From Gigaspora margarita (taxonomy: Eukaryota > Glomeromycota > Glomeromycetes > Diversisporales > Gigasporaceae): DNA of 64,000 nt. The stretch is from NCBI GenBank assembly GCA_009809945.1, contig WTPW01001011.1:186854-250853 (forward strand), written 5' to 3'. The notes under the pieces are model-generated. The model searched no databases. It was not told the origin of the DNA and worked only from the letters and a program-made list of their open reading frames with translations. A program made the position numbers and the translations under genes. Below are positions 34,815-46,413 of this stretch, piece after piece. How positions within the stretch are numbered: the stretch's first letter is position 1; each line of letters starts with the position of its first letter.

Positions 34815-35495
34815 TTATAGAATTGATAATAACTTTTGATCCACTGGTCCATTTTGAATGATTTAACTACCAAAATGTTCGTCTAAATGAGACGATTCTA
34901 ACAAGCTCAAAATCGTTAAAATCCAATCACAGAATCCCAAGATCGTTCAACTTTTGTATAATTCAATAGTAATTTTTAAATAAATTTCTTTATCATTGAA
35001 TAACTATTGATACACCAGCCCATTTTAAATGATTTAACTGCCAAAATGCTCAGCTCATTGAGACGATTCTAACAAGCCCAAAATCATTAGATTCTAATCA
35101 CAGGATCCCAATATCAATAAAGATTTGTATAATTTTAATCAAATTTGTTATATATATATATAAACTAATTGGATTAAAATGATACAAATCTTTATCGATA
35201 TTGGGATCCTGTGATTGGAATTTAACGTTTTTGTGCTTGTTAGAATCGTCTCACTGAGGCGAGCATTTTGGTAGTTAAATCATTCGAAACGGACCGGTGG
35301 ATCAATAGTTATCAATGATAAAGGAATTTACTTAAAATCACTATTAAAATTACAAAAAGTTGAAAGAGCTTGGGATTCTGTGATTGGATTTCAACGATTT
35401 TGTGCTTGTTAGAATCGTCTCATTTAGACGAACATTTTGGCAGTTAAATCATTCAAAATGGACCAGTGGATCAAAAGTTATTACCAATTACAGAA
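34815..35495. repeat. Foldback of four GTCTC hairpin motifs
   Basis: A near-perfect palindrome centred at about 35,153 on a (TA)n stretch. Each arm holds two tandem ~165-bp copies of: ACTTTTGATCCACTGGTCCA, TGAATGATTTAACTACCAAA, TGTTCGTCTCAATGAGACGA-type hairpin, TTCTAACAAGCYCAAAATC, CAATCACAGAATCCCAA. The copies differ by a few bases each (for example GCTCAGCTCATTGAGACG), and no frame is open through them. Confidence 0.9.
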
Positions 35496-35903
35496 ATTGG
35501 TACAATTTATATATAGTAAATTTTTTTAAAAAAAGTTATTATTAATAAAAGTTTTTATTTTAACAATAATATAATTAAATAATTTTATTTTTATAAATCT
35601 GAATAGTAAATAAATATTTTGAATTAAAAAAATTAAAAATTAAATTATAAAAAAAAATTTTGAATCATAGCTATTCGATGTGCAAATCTTTTTGCACCGG
35701 ACTATATACCAAAATTGAATCGTCAAATCAGCAGAATATTTATTCAGTTAATTTTTATATGATGTCCCAGGAATAATGATAACAGCTTTAAATAAAAATT
35801 AGCCTGGCAATTAATTTACATCTACCAATTATATGGAAGTCTTACTATAAACTCCAGAGTATTATGTAGTACTTAGCACATAATACTCTAGGTATACTCC
35901 AGG

Positions 35904-36183
35904 CAGTGCTGTACATTTTGGCTGTTCACAGCATTTTTTGGCTTGTCCATGCCCAAAATTGTCCAAATGTCCAAGATTGTCCAAAGCTTGCCCAGGCTTT
36001 AATAATTAATAAATCTATCTAAAAAATATATAACTATATATTTTTTTAGATGCTGGACACATTTCAGTTAAAATTAAAATAGATTAACTTAATAAAATTT
36101 TAAGTAATTTTACTTTATTTAATTGTTCAAAATTGTTCAAAATTGTCCAATTCATTGTCTAAAGCTGTCCCATGACAACACTG
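35904..36183. mobile_element. 280-bp hAT MITE, TTGTCC family
   Basis: Starts CAGTGCTGT and ends ACAACACTG. It is flanked by an exact 8-bp duplication ACTCCAGG (35,896-35,903 and 36,184-36,191). The interior has many CAAAATTGTCC/TTGTCCAA words in both halves. Non-coding. Confidence 0.9.
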
Positions 36184-36287
36184 ACTCCAGGTATACTCCA
36201 GGTTACACTTTGGAGTATGCTCTGATTCATACTTCAGAATATGTACTACACTACTCTAGAGCACTCTGTTAACATCCCTAGGGGTAA

Positions 36288-38060
36288 TTTGAGTGCAACA
36301 CTACCACTGTGGTCCAGTGATGGTAAATGATCAGAAATGACCCAAATGACCCAAATGACAAATAACTAGTCATTGGGTCATTTCAAGGCTCAAATAACCT
36401 AGAAGGTCATTTAACATATGTTAGTTAATATTCTAATACTCTTTAGCCAATCAGAATTGTTGCCAAACAAAAATTAAAACATAACTAATAATTGTAGCTA
36501 TAAGTTAATTAATATTTATTTTTTAAGAAAAGTTGATTGAAATAATAAATTGCATATCTCGAACACTTTACTTAAAACATAAATATTAAATGACTTAGTA
36601 AAATTTGTGACTTTAATATATAGTTAAGATTATCAATAAGGAAAGTAGTAAAATTAGTGACTTTAATATATAGTTAAGATTATCAATAAGTAAAGTAATA
36701 AAGATTGATAACTTTTTATATGAGCAATTCGACCAATAAAATTATTTTATATGTCAGACTAAAATGAACTTAATAACCAAAATGATCTTGCCATGATTTA
36801 ATAACTTGGAGTCATTTAAATTTTGATCAAATGATCGAAATTATTTACTATTCCTAGGTTGAACCTGGCATATAAACTTTTATTGGGTTTAGCCAAACCC
36901 AGCTTACTTTGAAACCTATACATATGCATTACTGTTATGCAGTTAAAGCTGATCAATCATGTAAAAAAATATTAGATATGGATACAAACTCTATATGCAT
37001 GATGCCCAATGACCAAATGACCCTCAAATGACCTTGGTCATTTCTAAATGACCATGTTCATTTGGTCACGAGCAGTGTATAAAATCTGAAAAAATATTTT
37101 TGTGCACATGTGCACATAGAAAAATTTTTTGTGCATACTTTAAATATTTGTATATAAAATTGTGCACAACCTACATGTTAATTAAGAAAAATTTTTGTGC
37201 ACATGTGCACAACCTATATGTTAATTAAGAAAAAAAATTGTGCACATGAATTTTATTCACTGGTCACGAGTCATTTCTAAATGACCCAAAATTGAGATGA
37301 CCGTTAATGACCAGTCATTTCAGGGTCATTTGAGGTCATTTGAGAAATTTGCAAATGACCATGTCATTTACCATCACTGCTGTGGTCACTGAATAACAGA
37401 TGAGTTTTGTAATAGAATTTTTTCACAGTAACAACACAATAGAGATCACAATTAGCCACATTATGTGGCCACCAGCACAATGGGTAAGTCTGTAGCAGAA
37501 TTTTTCATAGTAATTCACGATAAAAATTATAATTTTAAAGCAAACTAATTCAACTTTTGACCAATATTATGTGTCGAGTAAGTTTATAAATTTTTTATAA
37601 TAATTCATGACAGAAATTCCAATACAAACTAACTTACCTTATCCACATATTATTACTAGAATAGCCAGTTCTGAACATAATTATTCACATTACATCACAT
37701 CACTAATTACGTTAATTTCAAATACAATTAATTCAACCTTAACTACATACTGTATATCGCTGGAATAGTGTGTAAATTTTTAACAAGATTTTTTACAGTA
37801 GCTCACAATTCTAAACAAACTATCTCAACCTAACCGCATACTGCAGTCACCAAAATAGTTGGTTAGTTCTGTAACGGAATCTTTTACAGAACTCATGATA
37901 GAAATTATGATATTTCCAATGCAAATTAACCAAATATTGTGGTCATCGGAATAGCAAGTAAGTTCTGCAGCGAACCAACTCAATCTTAACTATTCGATTT
38001 TTCTCGACCTATTCCACTCGCCACATGGTAGTCAAGATCGGTTGACTGTTCGCTTGCTCT
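36288..38060. repeat. Degenerate ~95-bp tandem repeat, split by a hAT element
   Basis: About seven diverged units carry AACTCAACCTTAACCACATA, TTGTGGTCACCGGAATAG, AAGTTCTGTAACGGA and TTTTTTACAGTAACTCAC-like parts in order. Best seen at 37,388-38,000. The hAT element at 36,315 inserted into a CTGTGGTC of this array. Confidence 0.7.
36315..37379. mobile_element. 1.07-kb non-autonomous hAT element, AATGACC family
   Basis: The ends CAGTGATGGTAAATGA and TCATTTACCATCACTG are perfect 16-bp inverted repeats with an exact 8-bp duplication CTGTGGTC (36,307-36,314 and 37,380-37,387). Subterminal AAATGACC/GGTCATTT words are abundant. Inside the right part, a GTGCACATGTGCAC-containing repeat (37,096-37,255) is itself flanked by TTGGTCACGAGCAGTG / ACTGGTCACGAGTCATT, suggesting a further small insertion. 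Related to the 13.6-kb element. Confidence 0.94.
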
Positions 38061-38379
38061 ACTGCTAAAATGATACCTCCCTGCGAAGTCTAATTTGTAA
38101 TTTTCTCATAGCATATTATTGATTCATTTTAAATTATTCAGTTTAAATTATAATGTATTTTGTGGGCTTAGAGTTTATTTCGACACCTTTAGCTAGCCGG
38201 CATTTTTCAAGCTACTAATCTATTTAATTTGTGCTAATCTATATAACTCAGTAAGTTTTTATTTGAATTAATATAAATAATATTAAAATATGAATTTTAA
38301 ATTCTGGCCCATTTATACTTCTATTATAATAAATATCCTAGAAATATCGGATTATCATTTAAATGAGAATAACTAATAA

Positions 38380-39830
38380 ATTCACCCCTAATAATTAAAA
38401 TACATTTACAGATCTTGCGGATCGTATTGTCTTTACCTTCCCACGAAGAATTTTCAGGCATGTGAAGTGATTTCTCATGTAATAAACTATCCTGATCTGG
38501 TTTTATATCATATAAAGCATTTTTTCCATCGCGATACTATTTAATCAATTATAAGGATGCGTTTTCCATGATATCTTCGTTTTCGTTGGATAATATATAT
38601 TTTATAAGTAAATGTTCTTTCGCATCAATGAAAATGCTCAATAAATCAAAGCGAACACATAATAATCGCCATGTAATTAGATATAACTGAATAAATCTTA
38701 CGATGATATTTCGTGTTTGTTCGAGTATCTATGGAAATTTTGAAAGGTGACGTTTAAGTTCTTATGAATAAGAATCATAAGATCAGAAAATTGATATATC
38801 CAGTTTAAATTAAAGATTGTACCCGTTGGGAAAATCTCTACCCGGTTACTATTAAATTACCCGGATATCCGGATAAATTACTATGTCACACAATTGCAAG
38901 TCCTACCCGGGTACAATCACTAGTTTAAATATTTAAGTGAAAAATATTTAAGTGCGTGACAAGTTTTTATTACCGTATATATTACGTCATCATCACATCC
39001 CATTTCAATTACTGATCGAGAATCTTGAAGTGAAATTTTAAATTTTCTAATCACATACTCGACTTTTTTAATATTATTTCTATTATCACTTTTGATTTCA
39101 TTATTATCGATCACACCAATGAATTCAAGGGAGGTTTTTTTTAGCTTGATCATGCCAAACTTGTATCGTATTACTCCAAATCAAAAATAAAATTTACGTA
39201 TTTTTGTCGAGACAAACTGAATATAGTGTAGTTTCCGTTTCATGAGATAAAAATAACCAAGGTTCAAATATGTGATAATAACTAACTAATTCTGATTTTT
39301 GTGATCAAATAAAAAATTTTGTCTTTAGATAGTAGTCTCTTCAAAGCTTTCTTTTAGCGATAGTGTCTTAAAATCTAGTTTGTCTCTTTTTAAATAATCT
39401 AATATTAAGTCATCATAAATTCGCTTATCTTCAAAAGATTCTTTTCCTTCTTTTTCCTTGTTCTTAACAATAATTATAAAGAGTTTGATTGTTCGAATTG
39501 ATAATAATTAAGATTATTCAAAATACCTACAGTTTTCAGATCAAACTCAACTTGATCCTCAAAAGAATTTTGTACAAGTTTAATTGAATTTGTACTGATC
39601 CGAAAATATCCAAATAGCCCATTGAAATTTGGTTCATATATTAACAATCTCTCATCATTAAAACAATGCATGAAGTAATCAAATATGCTTAAGTCGCATA
39701 TATGCTATCTCAAGCCCGCATTCAATCAAGTAAATCAAGTATAATTTGACTTGACTTCCAGATGTATATGCTGATAATTTGTAATTGTGAGATATCGCGA
39801 CATTATCAGGAATATCTGCAATGAGATTTA
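38380..39830 (-). pseudogene. Broken gene resembling AM-fungal WD/ion-channel-like proteins
   Basis: Minus-strand protein-like pieces appear in plausible order but separate frames. They are NVAISHNYKLSAYTSGSQVK and LIECGLEIAYM (about 39,820-39,670), DERLLIYEP..LFGYFRIST (39,671-39,474), KEGKESFEDKRIYDDLILDY (about 39,460-39,345), a 77-codon frame with DDDVIYTVIKTCHALKYFSL (39,153-38,920), DLLSIFIDAKEHLLIKYIL (about 38,650) and LLHEKSLHMPENSSWEGKDN (about 38,500). I recall similar wording in large beta-propeller plus ion-transport-like proteins of Rhizophagus, but this is from memory of the family type, not a search. The membrane half is absent and frames are interrupted, hence pseudogene. Confidence 0.42.
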
Positions 39831-39959
39831 AGCTACTTATGTTTGTCTCTTAAAATGAAGTTGGTTTTTGGACATCCTAAATTTCAGAAAATAAATCCAA
39901 AATTTTCAATCTTCAATATTGGTTAAATTTTATGTTAATTAGATAATATTATTTTCGGA

Positions 39960-40175
39960 AATAGGCAACCATATCGATCTTTTTTAGATTAGTCCTACAT
40001 TGCTGTCTTCAAATTGTCCGAAAATACTCCCTTGCCAATTCTATCTTAAAGGTGATTTGTTCTTAAATCATATAATTCCATATGTTGAACAGCATGGTGG
40101 ACAACTGTGGTAGTAAAGATTTCCAAACTTGAAATTTGTGACTCAGGACCGATCTGTCCAATAAAAGTACGAGGA
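39960..40175 (-). other. Unrecognised protein-like stretch
   Basis: The minus strand reads VIDLPRTFIGQIGPESQISS and then VVHHAVQHMELYDLRTNHL before a stop, then RIGKGVFSDNLK. Even composition suggests a decayed exon or transposon piece. No family assigned. Confidence 0.25.
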
Positions 40176-40204
40176 AGGTCGATCACATGAAATTAAACAA
40201 TTGT

Positions 40205-41031
40205 TGTGAGGGTGTAAATCGTACCCTCCTTCTAAATATAACAACTACGCACTTCTATACTAACAAAAACTACTCTAATTCAACCCTAATAATGGTGATA
40301 AGGCTTCGATCGAGGCGTGGATTGACTTGGTCCGAGTAACTAGGTTCGAAATAGAGCTCTAGATTATGTCACGAGACTCTAATACGAGGTCACGGGATTT
40401 TGGACTTAGATACGATTTCACTTATTAAGAGGTTCTTGGTTTATAATAATAACAGTTTATTTTATTATCTATCGGGGGGGGGATTATTAACAATAACACT
40501 TCTACTCTAATTTCGAAGGTTATTACTTTACATTATTGAATTCTACCTACGGGATTTCTTAACTACAAGACTTTCGAACTATGGAAACTATGGAACTTAT
40601 GGAACTTATGAATCTACCCTTTTGTGAAGACAAAAGGCATCGTATTTATACTTTTTACATGACTGCGCTAGTTCTACGCTCATATTTGTCCTAACAAGTT
40701 TTACCGGATTTGATATATCAAATATATTTGATATATTTGATATCTTTGATATCTTTAATATCTTCGATATATTTAATATCTTTGATTTATTTAATATCTT
40801 TGATATATTTAATATCTTTGATATATTTAATATCGTAAATATATCAGATCGTCAAATCGAGTCGGGAACAGGTAATTCATTTACTATATTACAGTACTAT
40901 TTCGGGGGGGGTAGGTACACTACATAAATCTTACTAAATATACATATTGGACTTACAATAGACAATTAAAAGTAGCAATCGGGATAGAATAATAATATAA
41001 AAAGAAAGCCGGGTCACTTTTCCTTCTCACA
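40205..41031. mobile_element. Possible solo LTR (TGTGAG...CTCACA)
   Basis: An 827-bp segment begins TGTGAGGGTGTAAATCGTAC and ends TTTTCCTTCTCACA, the TG..CA form of LTR-retrotransposon ends with a 6-bp inverted terminus. It contains two G-runs (CGGGGGGGG at about 40,475 and 40,903) and the GATATATTT minisatellite. The flanking five bases (ATTGT and ACGTA) do not match, so the duplication is lost or the call is wrong. Confidence 0.35.
40695..40850. repeat. GATATATTTAATATCTTT minisatellite
   Basis: About eight degenerate 15-18 bp copies of GATATATTTAATATCTTT in tandem. Confidence 0.85.
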
Positions 41032-41104
41032 ACGTACACGTGATAATTGGCCAATCAATTTTTATAAAGTTACAATAATATTCGAAAAATCTTTATTTAC
41101 AAAA

Positions 41105-41225
41105 TCAAAGTTATCTCACGATCCAGCAGTCAGAATTTAATGAATCTTATACCATTCGTCTCATTGAGACGAGTAGAATGGTATAATATTGGTCAAATCC
41201 TACCCATTAGATAACGAGATATTAA
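41105..41225. repeat. GTCTC hairpin motif with extended stem
   Basis: ATACCATTCGTCTC, ATT, GAGACGAGTAGAATGGTAT forms an inner TCGTCTC/GAGACGA stem and an outer ATACCATTC/GAATGGTAT stem. The flanks GTTATCTCACGATCCAG and TTAGATAACGAGATATT also mirror each other. The inner hairpin matches the 8.6 and 34.8-kb copies; the outer stem uses a different sequence. Confidence 0.65.
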
Positions 41226-42059
41226 CGATATTACAACCCTTTATTTGCCTATACATTTCTTAATAAAATTCTATCTTTAAATACGTGTAAATTATTTCTA
41301 CTTAATCTATTCAATAAATATAATTTATTGAATCGTTTCTAAATCGTTTCTATTTAAATTTTAAATTGTAATGGTAAAATAATTAAAATTTAACATAAAA
41401 TAACAAGTTCATTTGTAATACGTATAACTTTAGATTTAAAGCATATAAAAACGAGTTAACTTATCTTTTTTACTCTGCTTTTCATATAAACACAACTTGA
41501 ACTTGTTTCGGCTTTTTCTAAAAAGTACTAAATCTTAGTTTTGCGTCGTTCGGCGTTGGTTTTGACACTAAAATGCCTTCGTGTACTTGAATTACGGTTT
41601 AACTACTTTAGCTTTCTTATAAACTTCGTCTCTAATAAAACTTTTTGAATATTGAGATTATTTGGGATTAATTTTAATATAAGACGGGGCAGGCAAAGTT
41701 CTTTCACTAGCTCTTTTTTTGGAGTGAACTTAATTTGTAAGTTTCGAAAAATCATGAGAATACGAAGTACTTTAAACTGTATAAAAAGTTAAAAAAATTT
41801 TTTTATTAAATTGGCTAAGCCACAATGTCGATCATCCAAATTCTCCACCATGCTATATTGAACACACTCATATGTAGTATATACTGTACTAAAAAATAGT
41901 GCTTATTTAAGCATCTTTGAATATATTTCAGATTAAATCCAGCAGACCTATTAATATTTTTTATGACATAATTTAATCGGCTTAGATATTTAAAAATTTC
42001 GAATTTTGATAATTTTATTTAAATGTTTAAAACGATATTTATTAATCTCAGAGACATTT

Positions 42060-43015
42060 AAAATAACAAGAAAAAATTTATCTATTTTTGATAATTATCA
42101 TTGGTTTCTGATTTTCTTCATTAGCGTTTTTATCCATATTTTGGTTATTCTGATCCGTCTCTTTGTTATCTTCATATTTTGAAAATAATTTGACCTTTCA
42201 CAATAATTATTTAGCGTTAATGATGTCATTAATTGAATCAATTATCTTGTTCAATGAAGAAAACGATAGTAAATACAGTTTTTAGAATTATTATAGTTTT
42301 TAGAATTGTTGGAGTTTTTAGAATCATTATAGTATTTAACTACTTTATATGTCATATCAAAATTGATTTATACACGATATCGCTAATAATCTAACAGTTG
42401 ATCCATATGTGTTGGTACAATTTATCTGACATGATAAGACCAACTCAATTTGTCTGTATCAAATCAGATTGTTCTTTTGTAAATTCAAATGGTTTATTAG
42501 GTGTATCAATAACAGAAAGTTTTCTATATGATAGTGTCTTGTTATCTTTCAGAATCATGTAATCTTTTTTTTTTTTTTTGACTCCTCAACATTCTCAACA
42601 TTATACATGCGAAATTTTATTCACATAATCTCGATTCACTTGATAATAATACGTAAATCAGACAGTCATTACAAATTCAATAAAAACATATGAATGTGAT
42701 ATTAAAACTGATAAATAGATTATTCTGCAGAAATTTTACCAAATTTTACTACAGTACAAATCGCCAATTGGACTAGTAGCTAAATATAGTTCTTTTTACT
42801 TTTCATATTCTTTTTCAATGTTGCAATAGATTCTTGAGGGCTTTTGCTTGATATGCAAATAATTTCTTGTCATTTAATGATTCATCAATCAATAACAATA
42901 TGCAATAATTGATGGTGTTGCATTTAAAATATTGCTTGTGACTTAAGCTTAAAGCCAAAAGTGTTTTATTTTCAAAATACTTGATTAAAAAATGTATAAT
43001 TATATAAATAAACAC
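42060..43015 (-). other. Decayed protein-like fragments
   Basis: The minus strand shows LKDNKTLSYRKLSVIDTPNK and PFEFTKEQSDLIQTN (about 42,560-42,440), KLFSKYEDNKETDQNNQNMD (about 42,190-42,100) and a 66-codon frame (43,015-42,815) with IDESLNDKKLFAYQAKALKN. Composition is protein-like, but stops separate the parts and no family is recognised. 41.2-42.06 kb shows nothing beyond AT-rich sequence. Confidence 0.25.
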
Positions 43016-43338
43016 TAGACATATATATTTGTTTTATTAGGTAATCAGCTATAGAAAGGTTAGCCATTTATGGATGATAATGAAATTTAATCCCGATTTT
43101 AAACATTTTTTATTAAATTGAATGTGTTTGTGTATATAATGTTGTTACATAGTTTTATATATAGACATAGATTTAAACTTTAATTGTTCATAAACACGTC
43201 TTAGTATACATTTAGAATCTTAAAACGCGTGCATTATATATCTTACAAAAGGCATAAATGACAATTATCAAGGACATACATGTAGCATATTGATTTTCTA
43301 CCAAGTACAATATTTAAATCTTAGATTACATATAAATG

Positions 43339-43450
43339 AAAAAAGCATAATGTTATGCATAAATACATATTAATCTATCATACATTCATAAAAAGCATAA
43401 TATTATGCATAAATACATATTAATTTATCATACATTCATAAAAAGCTTAA
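43339..43450. repeat. 50-bp tandem duplication
   Basis: AAAAGCATAATGTTATGCAT AAATACATATTAAT ... CATACATTCAT is present twice (43,341 and 43,391), with the start of a third copy at 43,441. Confidence 0.9.
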
Positions 43451-44181
43451 TTTAAAAGATTCATATAATGCATACCATCCTTTTTAACATATTCTTAGAT
43501 TTTCATTTTCGGAATAAACGTTTAAATTTGTATTGAACGTACGTACGTACATACATACCGGTTTTCTCTTGGCACTACTACTTATATATAAAGGCAGGTT
43601 TATTACAAAATCAACAATTGTTTCAAATAACGCCCATGCGCGTTTTCTAATTAACGCGTATATACTCAAAATAATGTGCAGGTGGCGTTATTTCGCGAAA
43701 ATACGGTAATAATTTATTAAAATAAAATTAAATAGCAATAAATTTTTTAAAAAAATTTTTAAAAATAAATGTAAGGAGTTTGCATTACATAACATGCATA
43801 AGCTAAATTGAAAGCTAACTTATGAGAGTTAACTCAACTTTGGAACCGAGTTGAGCAAACTCGAACTTTTAGCACCCCTAGTTTTTAAATATCATTTATT
43901 TGAATCCGTTTCTATGTTTATGTTCATACCTTTATTAGGTTTAAACCTCAAGATCGAGTTTTCAACATCTCCTTGAGTTTTTCCGGTTGTCAATAAGCAT
44001 TTGTTCAGTTTGTGCTTACTTTCAAATCTCTAACTATACTAGGTAACAGCAAAATGATGGATAGGATAAATATTGGGCAGGTCTATAATTGTAAGTACTC
44101 ACAAAACTAGAATCCTCACAATATTATTGTTCTTCAAACAACAAACATTTTTGTTACTACCAATTAAAATCAAGTCATATC

Positions 44182-45078
44182 TAGTGCTCCGAACGGGTCG
44201 GTTCGGGTCGGGTTATAGGCAACCCGAACCCGACCCGAAATTTCGGGTCGGGCCGGGTTGAAAACTTTCGGGTTAGCACTTCAACCCGACCCGACCCGAT
44301 CCTGACCCGACCCGACTCGAACCCGACCCGACTCGAACCCGACCCGAATTTTTAAGCCCAAAATGCTAAAGTTTTTTTTTAAAAAAAAAATTTTGGCCTT
44401 AGATGTGAATAAAAAAAAAAAATTGCGTGACCTTGGATGTGAACATTAAAAAAAAAAAAATTGCGTGACCTTAGATGTGAACATAAAAAAAAAAAAAAAA
44501 AATTGCGTGACCTTAGATCCTTAGATGTGAATAAAAAAATGAAAAAAATTGCGTGACCTTAGATGTGAAAAACAAATTATTATCGCATCATTCCAGATCG
44601 ACCANTTATTTTGTTTGTTTTGATTTTACATTAAACAAAACAAATAGCGGCCGGGTTAAGTTTAGGATTAGCGTTTGGTAGATGCAATAAACTAGAAGAT
44701 CCTCTAACCCAAAATTTCGCAAGGAATTTTTTTTGCTAAAAAAAAAGTGTAGTTTCATAGTCAAAATTTTAAGTTGAAAAGATTTTTTAAAAAAAAGTTG
44801 TTTCGTTTCGATTTCGCGTTACAGCTGATCCTGCATCCCGATTGGTCGATCAGGGGAGACAATGCGATAAATGCGATTCTAAAGAAAAAAAAAGACTGCC
44901 GGTAATCTATATAAAAAATTCGGGTCGGATCGGGTCGGATCGGGTCGGGTTAATTCACAACCCGAACCCGACCCGAACCCGACCCGAAACTTTCGGGTCA
45001 AAATTTTCTAACCCGAACCCGACCCGACCCGAAATTTCGGGTCGGGTTTCGGGTTGACCCGACCCGTTCGGAGCACTA
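44182..45078. mobile_element. 897-bp hAT element, CGGGT family
   Basis: The ends TAGTGCTCCGAACGGGTCGG and its reverse complement are perfect inverted repeats with an exact 8-bp duplication GTCATATC (44,174-44,181 and 45,079-45,086). About 150 bp at each end is almost pure CGGGTCGGGTT/AACCCGACCCG. Five copies of TTGCGTGACCTTAGATGTGA with A-runs lie at 44,385-44,575. Gly/Arg/Pro-rich open frames across the ends are artefacts. Confidence 0.95.
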
Positions 45079-45309
45079 GTCATATCGACTTTACATGATT
45101 TCTCAACAATTATCAAACCAAATTTAATTACAAGAGAAAATAAAAATTCCATTTCTTTCAAATTTTATTATTTTGTTAGTTAAACAATTGGTATTCTACA
45201 GAAATTATATTAAGCATAAAAAAAAAAACTAAAGTATATTTAAAAGTTTTTGGTTCTAATATCTCTAATAACACTATAGTGATTATTGAAATTATATAAA
45301 TTATTACAT

Positions 45310-46249
45310 TTAACAAAAATATTCCCATAACATTTGAAGCAATATTAACAGGATTAATAAAAGATGGTCATTAATTATATTTTTAGTTATTCCATTTACG
45401 CTTTTATCAATATAAGTTGCATTTATGGAAGTTTTATCAGGAATAAATGATAAGTAAGCCTTTTGACTATTATTAAAAGGATTGGCGATATATAGACACC
45501 ACTCTTGATTAGTTTGATTTGGCAAAGGCAACCCCATAAATGGAGAGTCGCATTGGGTAACTACAACTGCATTTGAACCACAATAGAAGATATAATTATA
45601 AGATTGAATATTATTAAATCCTGTAGTAGAATTTTCAGTTATAGAACTTTTAACCAATGAATTTACTCTAAATCCGACTCCATGAATACGTTTTTCCGAA
45701 GAATTTCCGGCAACATAATAACCAAATCCAGGAGTTATGGGGGCCGAATCATCTTCAATCTTAATACTAAAACCTATAACGTCATATTATTTTGACATTC
45801 AAAAATTTTGACTTAAAAATAATAATACATACTTTGGTATTCAGCAGCAGCTATATCAATAATGCAAGTCGACCATGCTCCATAATATGGGGGAAGAATA
45901 ACAACTCCCGATTGTGCAATAGTGCTTTTAGGAAAAATCTTTAATAAAGAAATGTTGACATATGAAATTAGATGTTATAATGAATACATGAAACAAAAGA
46001 ACTGAAAATTTGTGTTTGTTTTTTTTTTAACTTCATATAAAAACTTTAAAGATCTAATTATATAATTATGAGGTTTTAGCTGCACTATTGCTAGAATAAT
46101 AGAATTATTATCGTAGTAATGTAGTGTCCACATTTATTTAAACTCATAATTATATAATTAAAAGATTAATTTACCTGAAAACCCAAAATTATATAATTAA
46201 AAGATTAATTTACCTGAAAAACCAAAATTATAATTATGAAATTCTTCAT
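45310..46249 (-). CDS. Small secreted protein with hydrophobic C-terminal tail
   Basis: Three exons (46249-46214, 45938-45833, 45773-45310) with GT-AG introns join in frame to 201 aa. The first exon encodes only MKNFIIIILVFQ; with the start of exon 2 it makes a signal peptide (about residues 1-22, ending STIAQS). The mature part has four Cys (about 37, 112, 122, 140), enough for two disulphides, and several NxS/T sites. A stretch of about 15 Leu/Ile residues (about 185-199) lies almost at the end, as in GPI-anchor signals or a tail anchor. I do not recognise a domain. The intron after exon 1 begins with a tandem duplication that copies the splice donor. Probably a surface or secreted protein; function unknown. 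Confidence 0.75.
46128..46218 (-). repeat. 41-bp duplication copying a splice donor
   Basis: TTTTCAGGTAAATTAATCTT TTAATTATATAAT is present twice in tandem at the start of intron 1 of the secreted-protein gene, with a partial third copy. Using the inner donor would put a stop (GTA AAT TAA) in frame. Confidence 0.8.
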
Positions 46250-46413
46250 TCTTATAAAGTGAAACTTTATCGAGCTTTAAATAGAAAAATTAATAGATTT
46301 AACGATTCTTGTTTTCAAAACTTTTTATACATATTTATGTATTTTTATATAAATAGATAATCAAATGAATCTTCTGCATATGTCATCACACAAATTATTA
46401 TAGTTTTATATTA

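Larger units (their letters stand above)
33171..35704. mobile_element. 2.5-kb TIR element carrying a LINE and a foldback
   Basis: The ends TGGTCCAGTGCGAAAAGATT TGCACA and (reverse complement) TAGTCCGGTGCAAAAAGATT TGCACA are terminal inverted repeats next to TA (33,169-33,170 and 35,705-35,706), as for Tc1/mariner-type elements. The interior holds the LINE insertion (33,572-34,791) and a GTCTC-motif foldback (34,815-35,495). No transposase is recognised. Confidence 0.7.

Noticed and set aside
40205..41031. Complete LTR retrotransposon
   Set aside because: No second LTR, no gag or pol nearby; at most a solo LTR, without a matching target duplication.
44073..45161. Gly/Arg/Pro-rich frames on both strands
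   Set aside because: They are translations of CGGGT repeats in the hAT ends.
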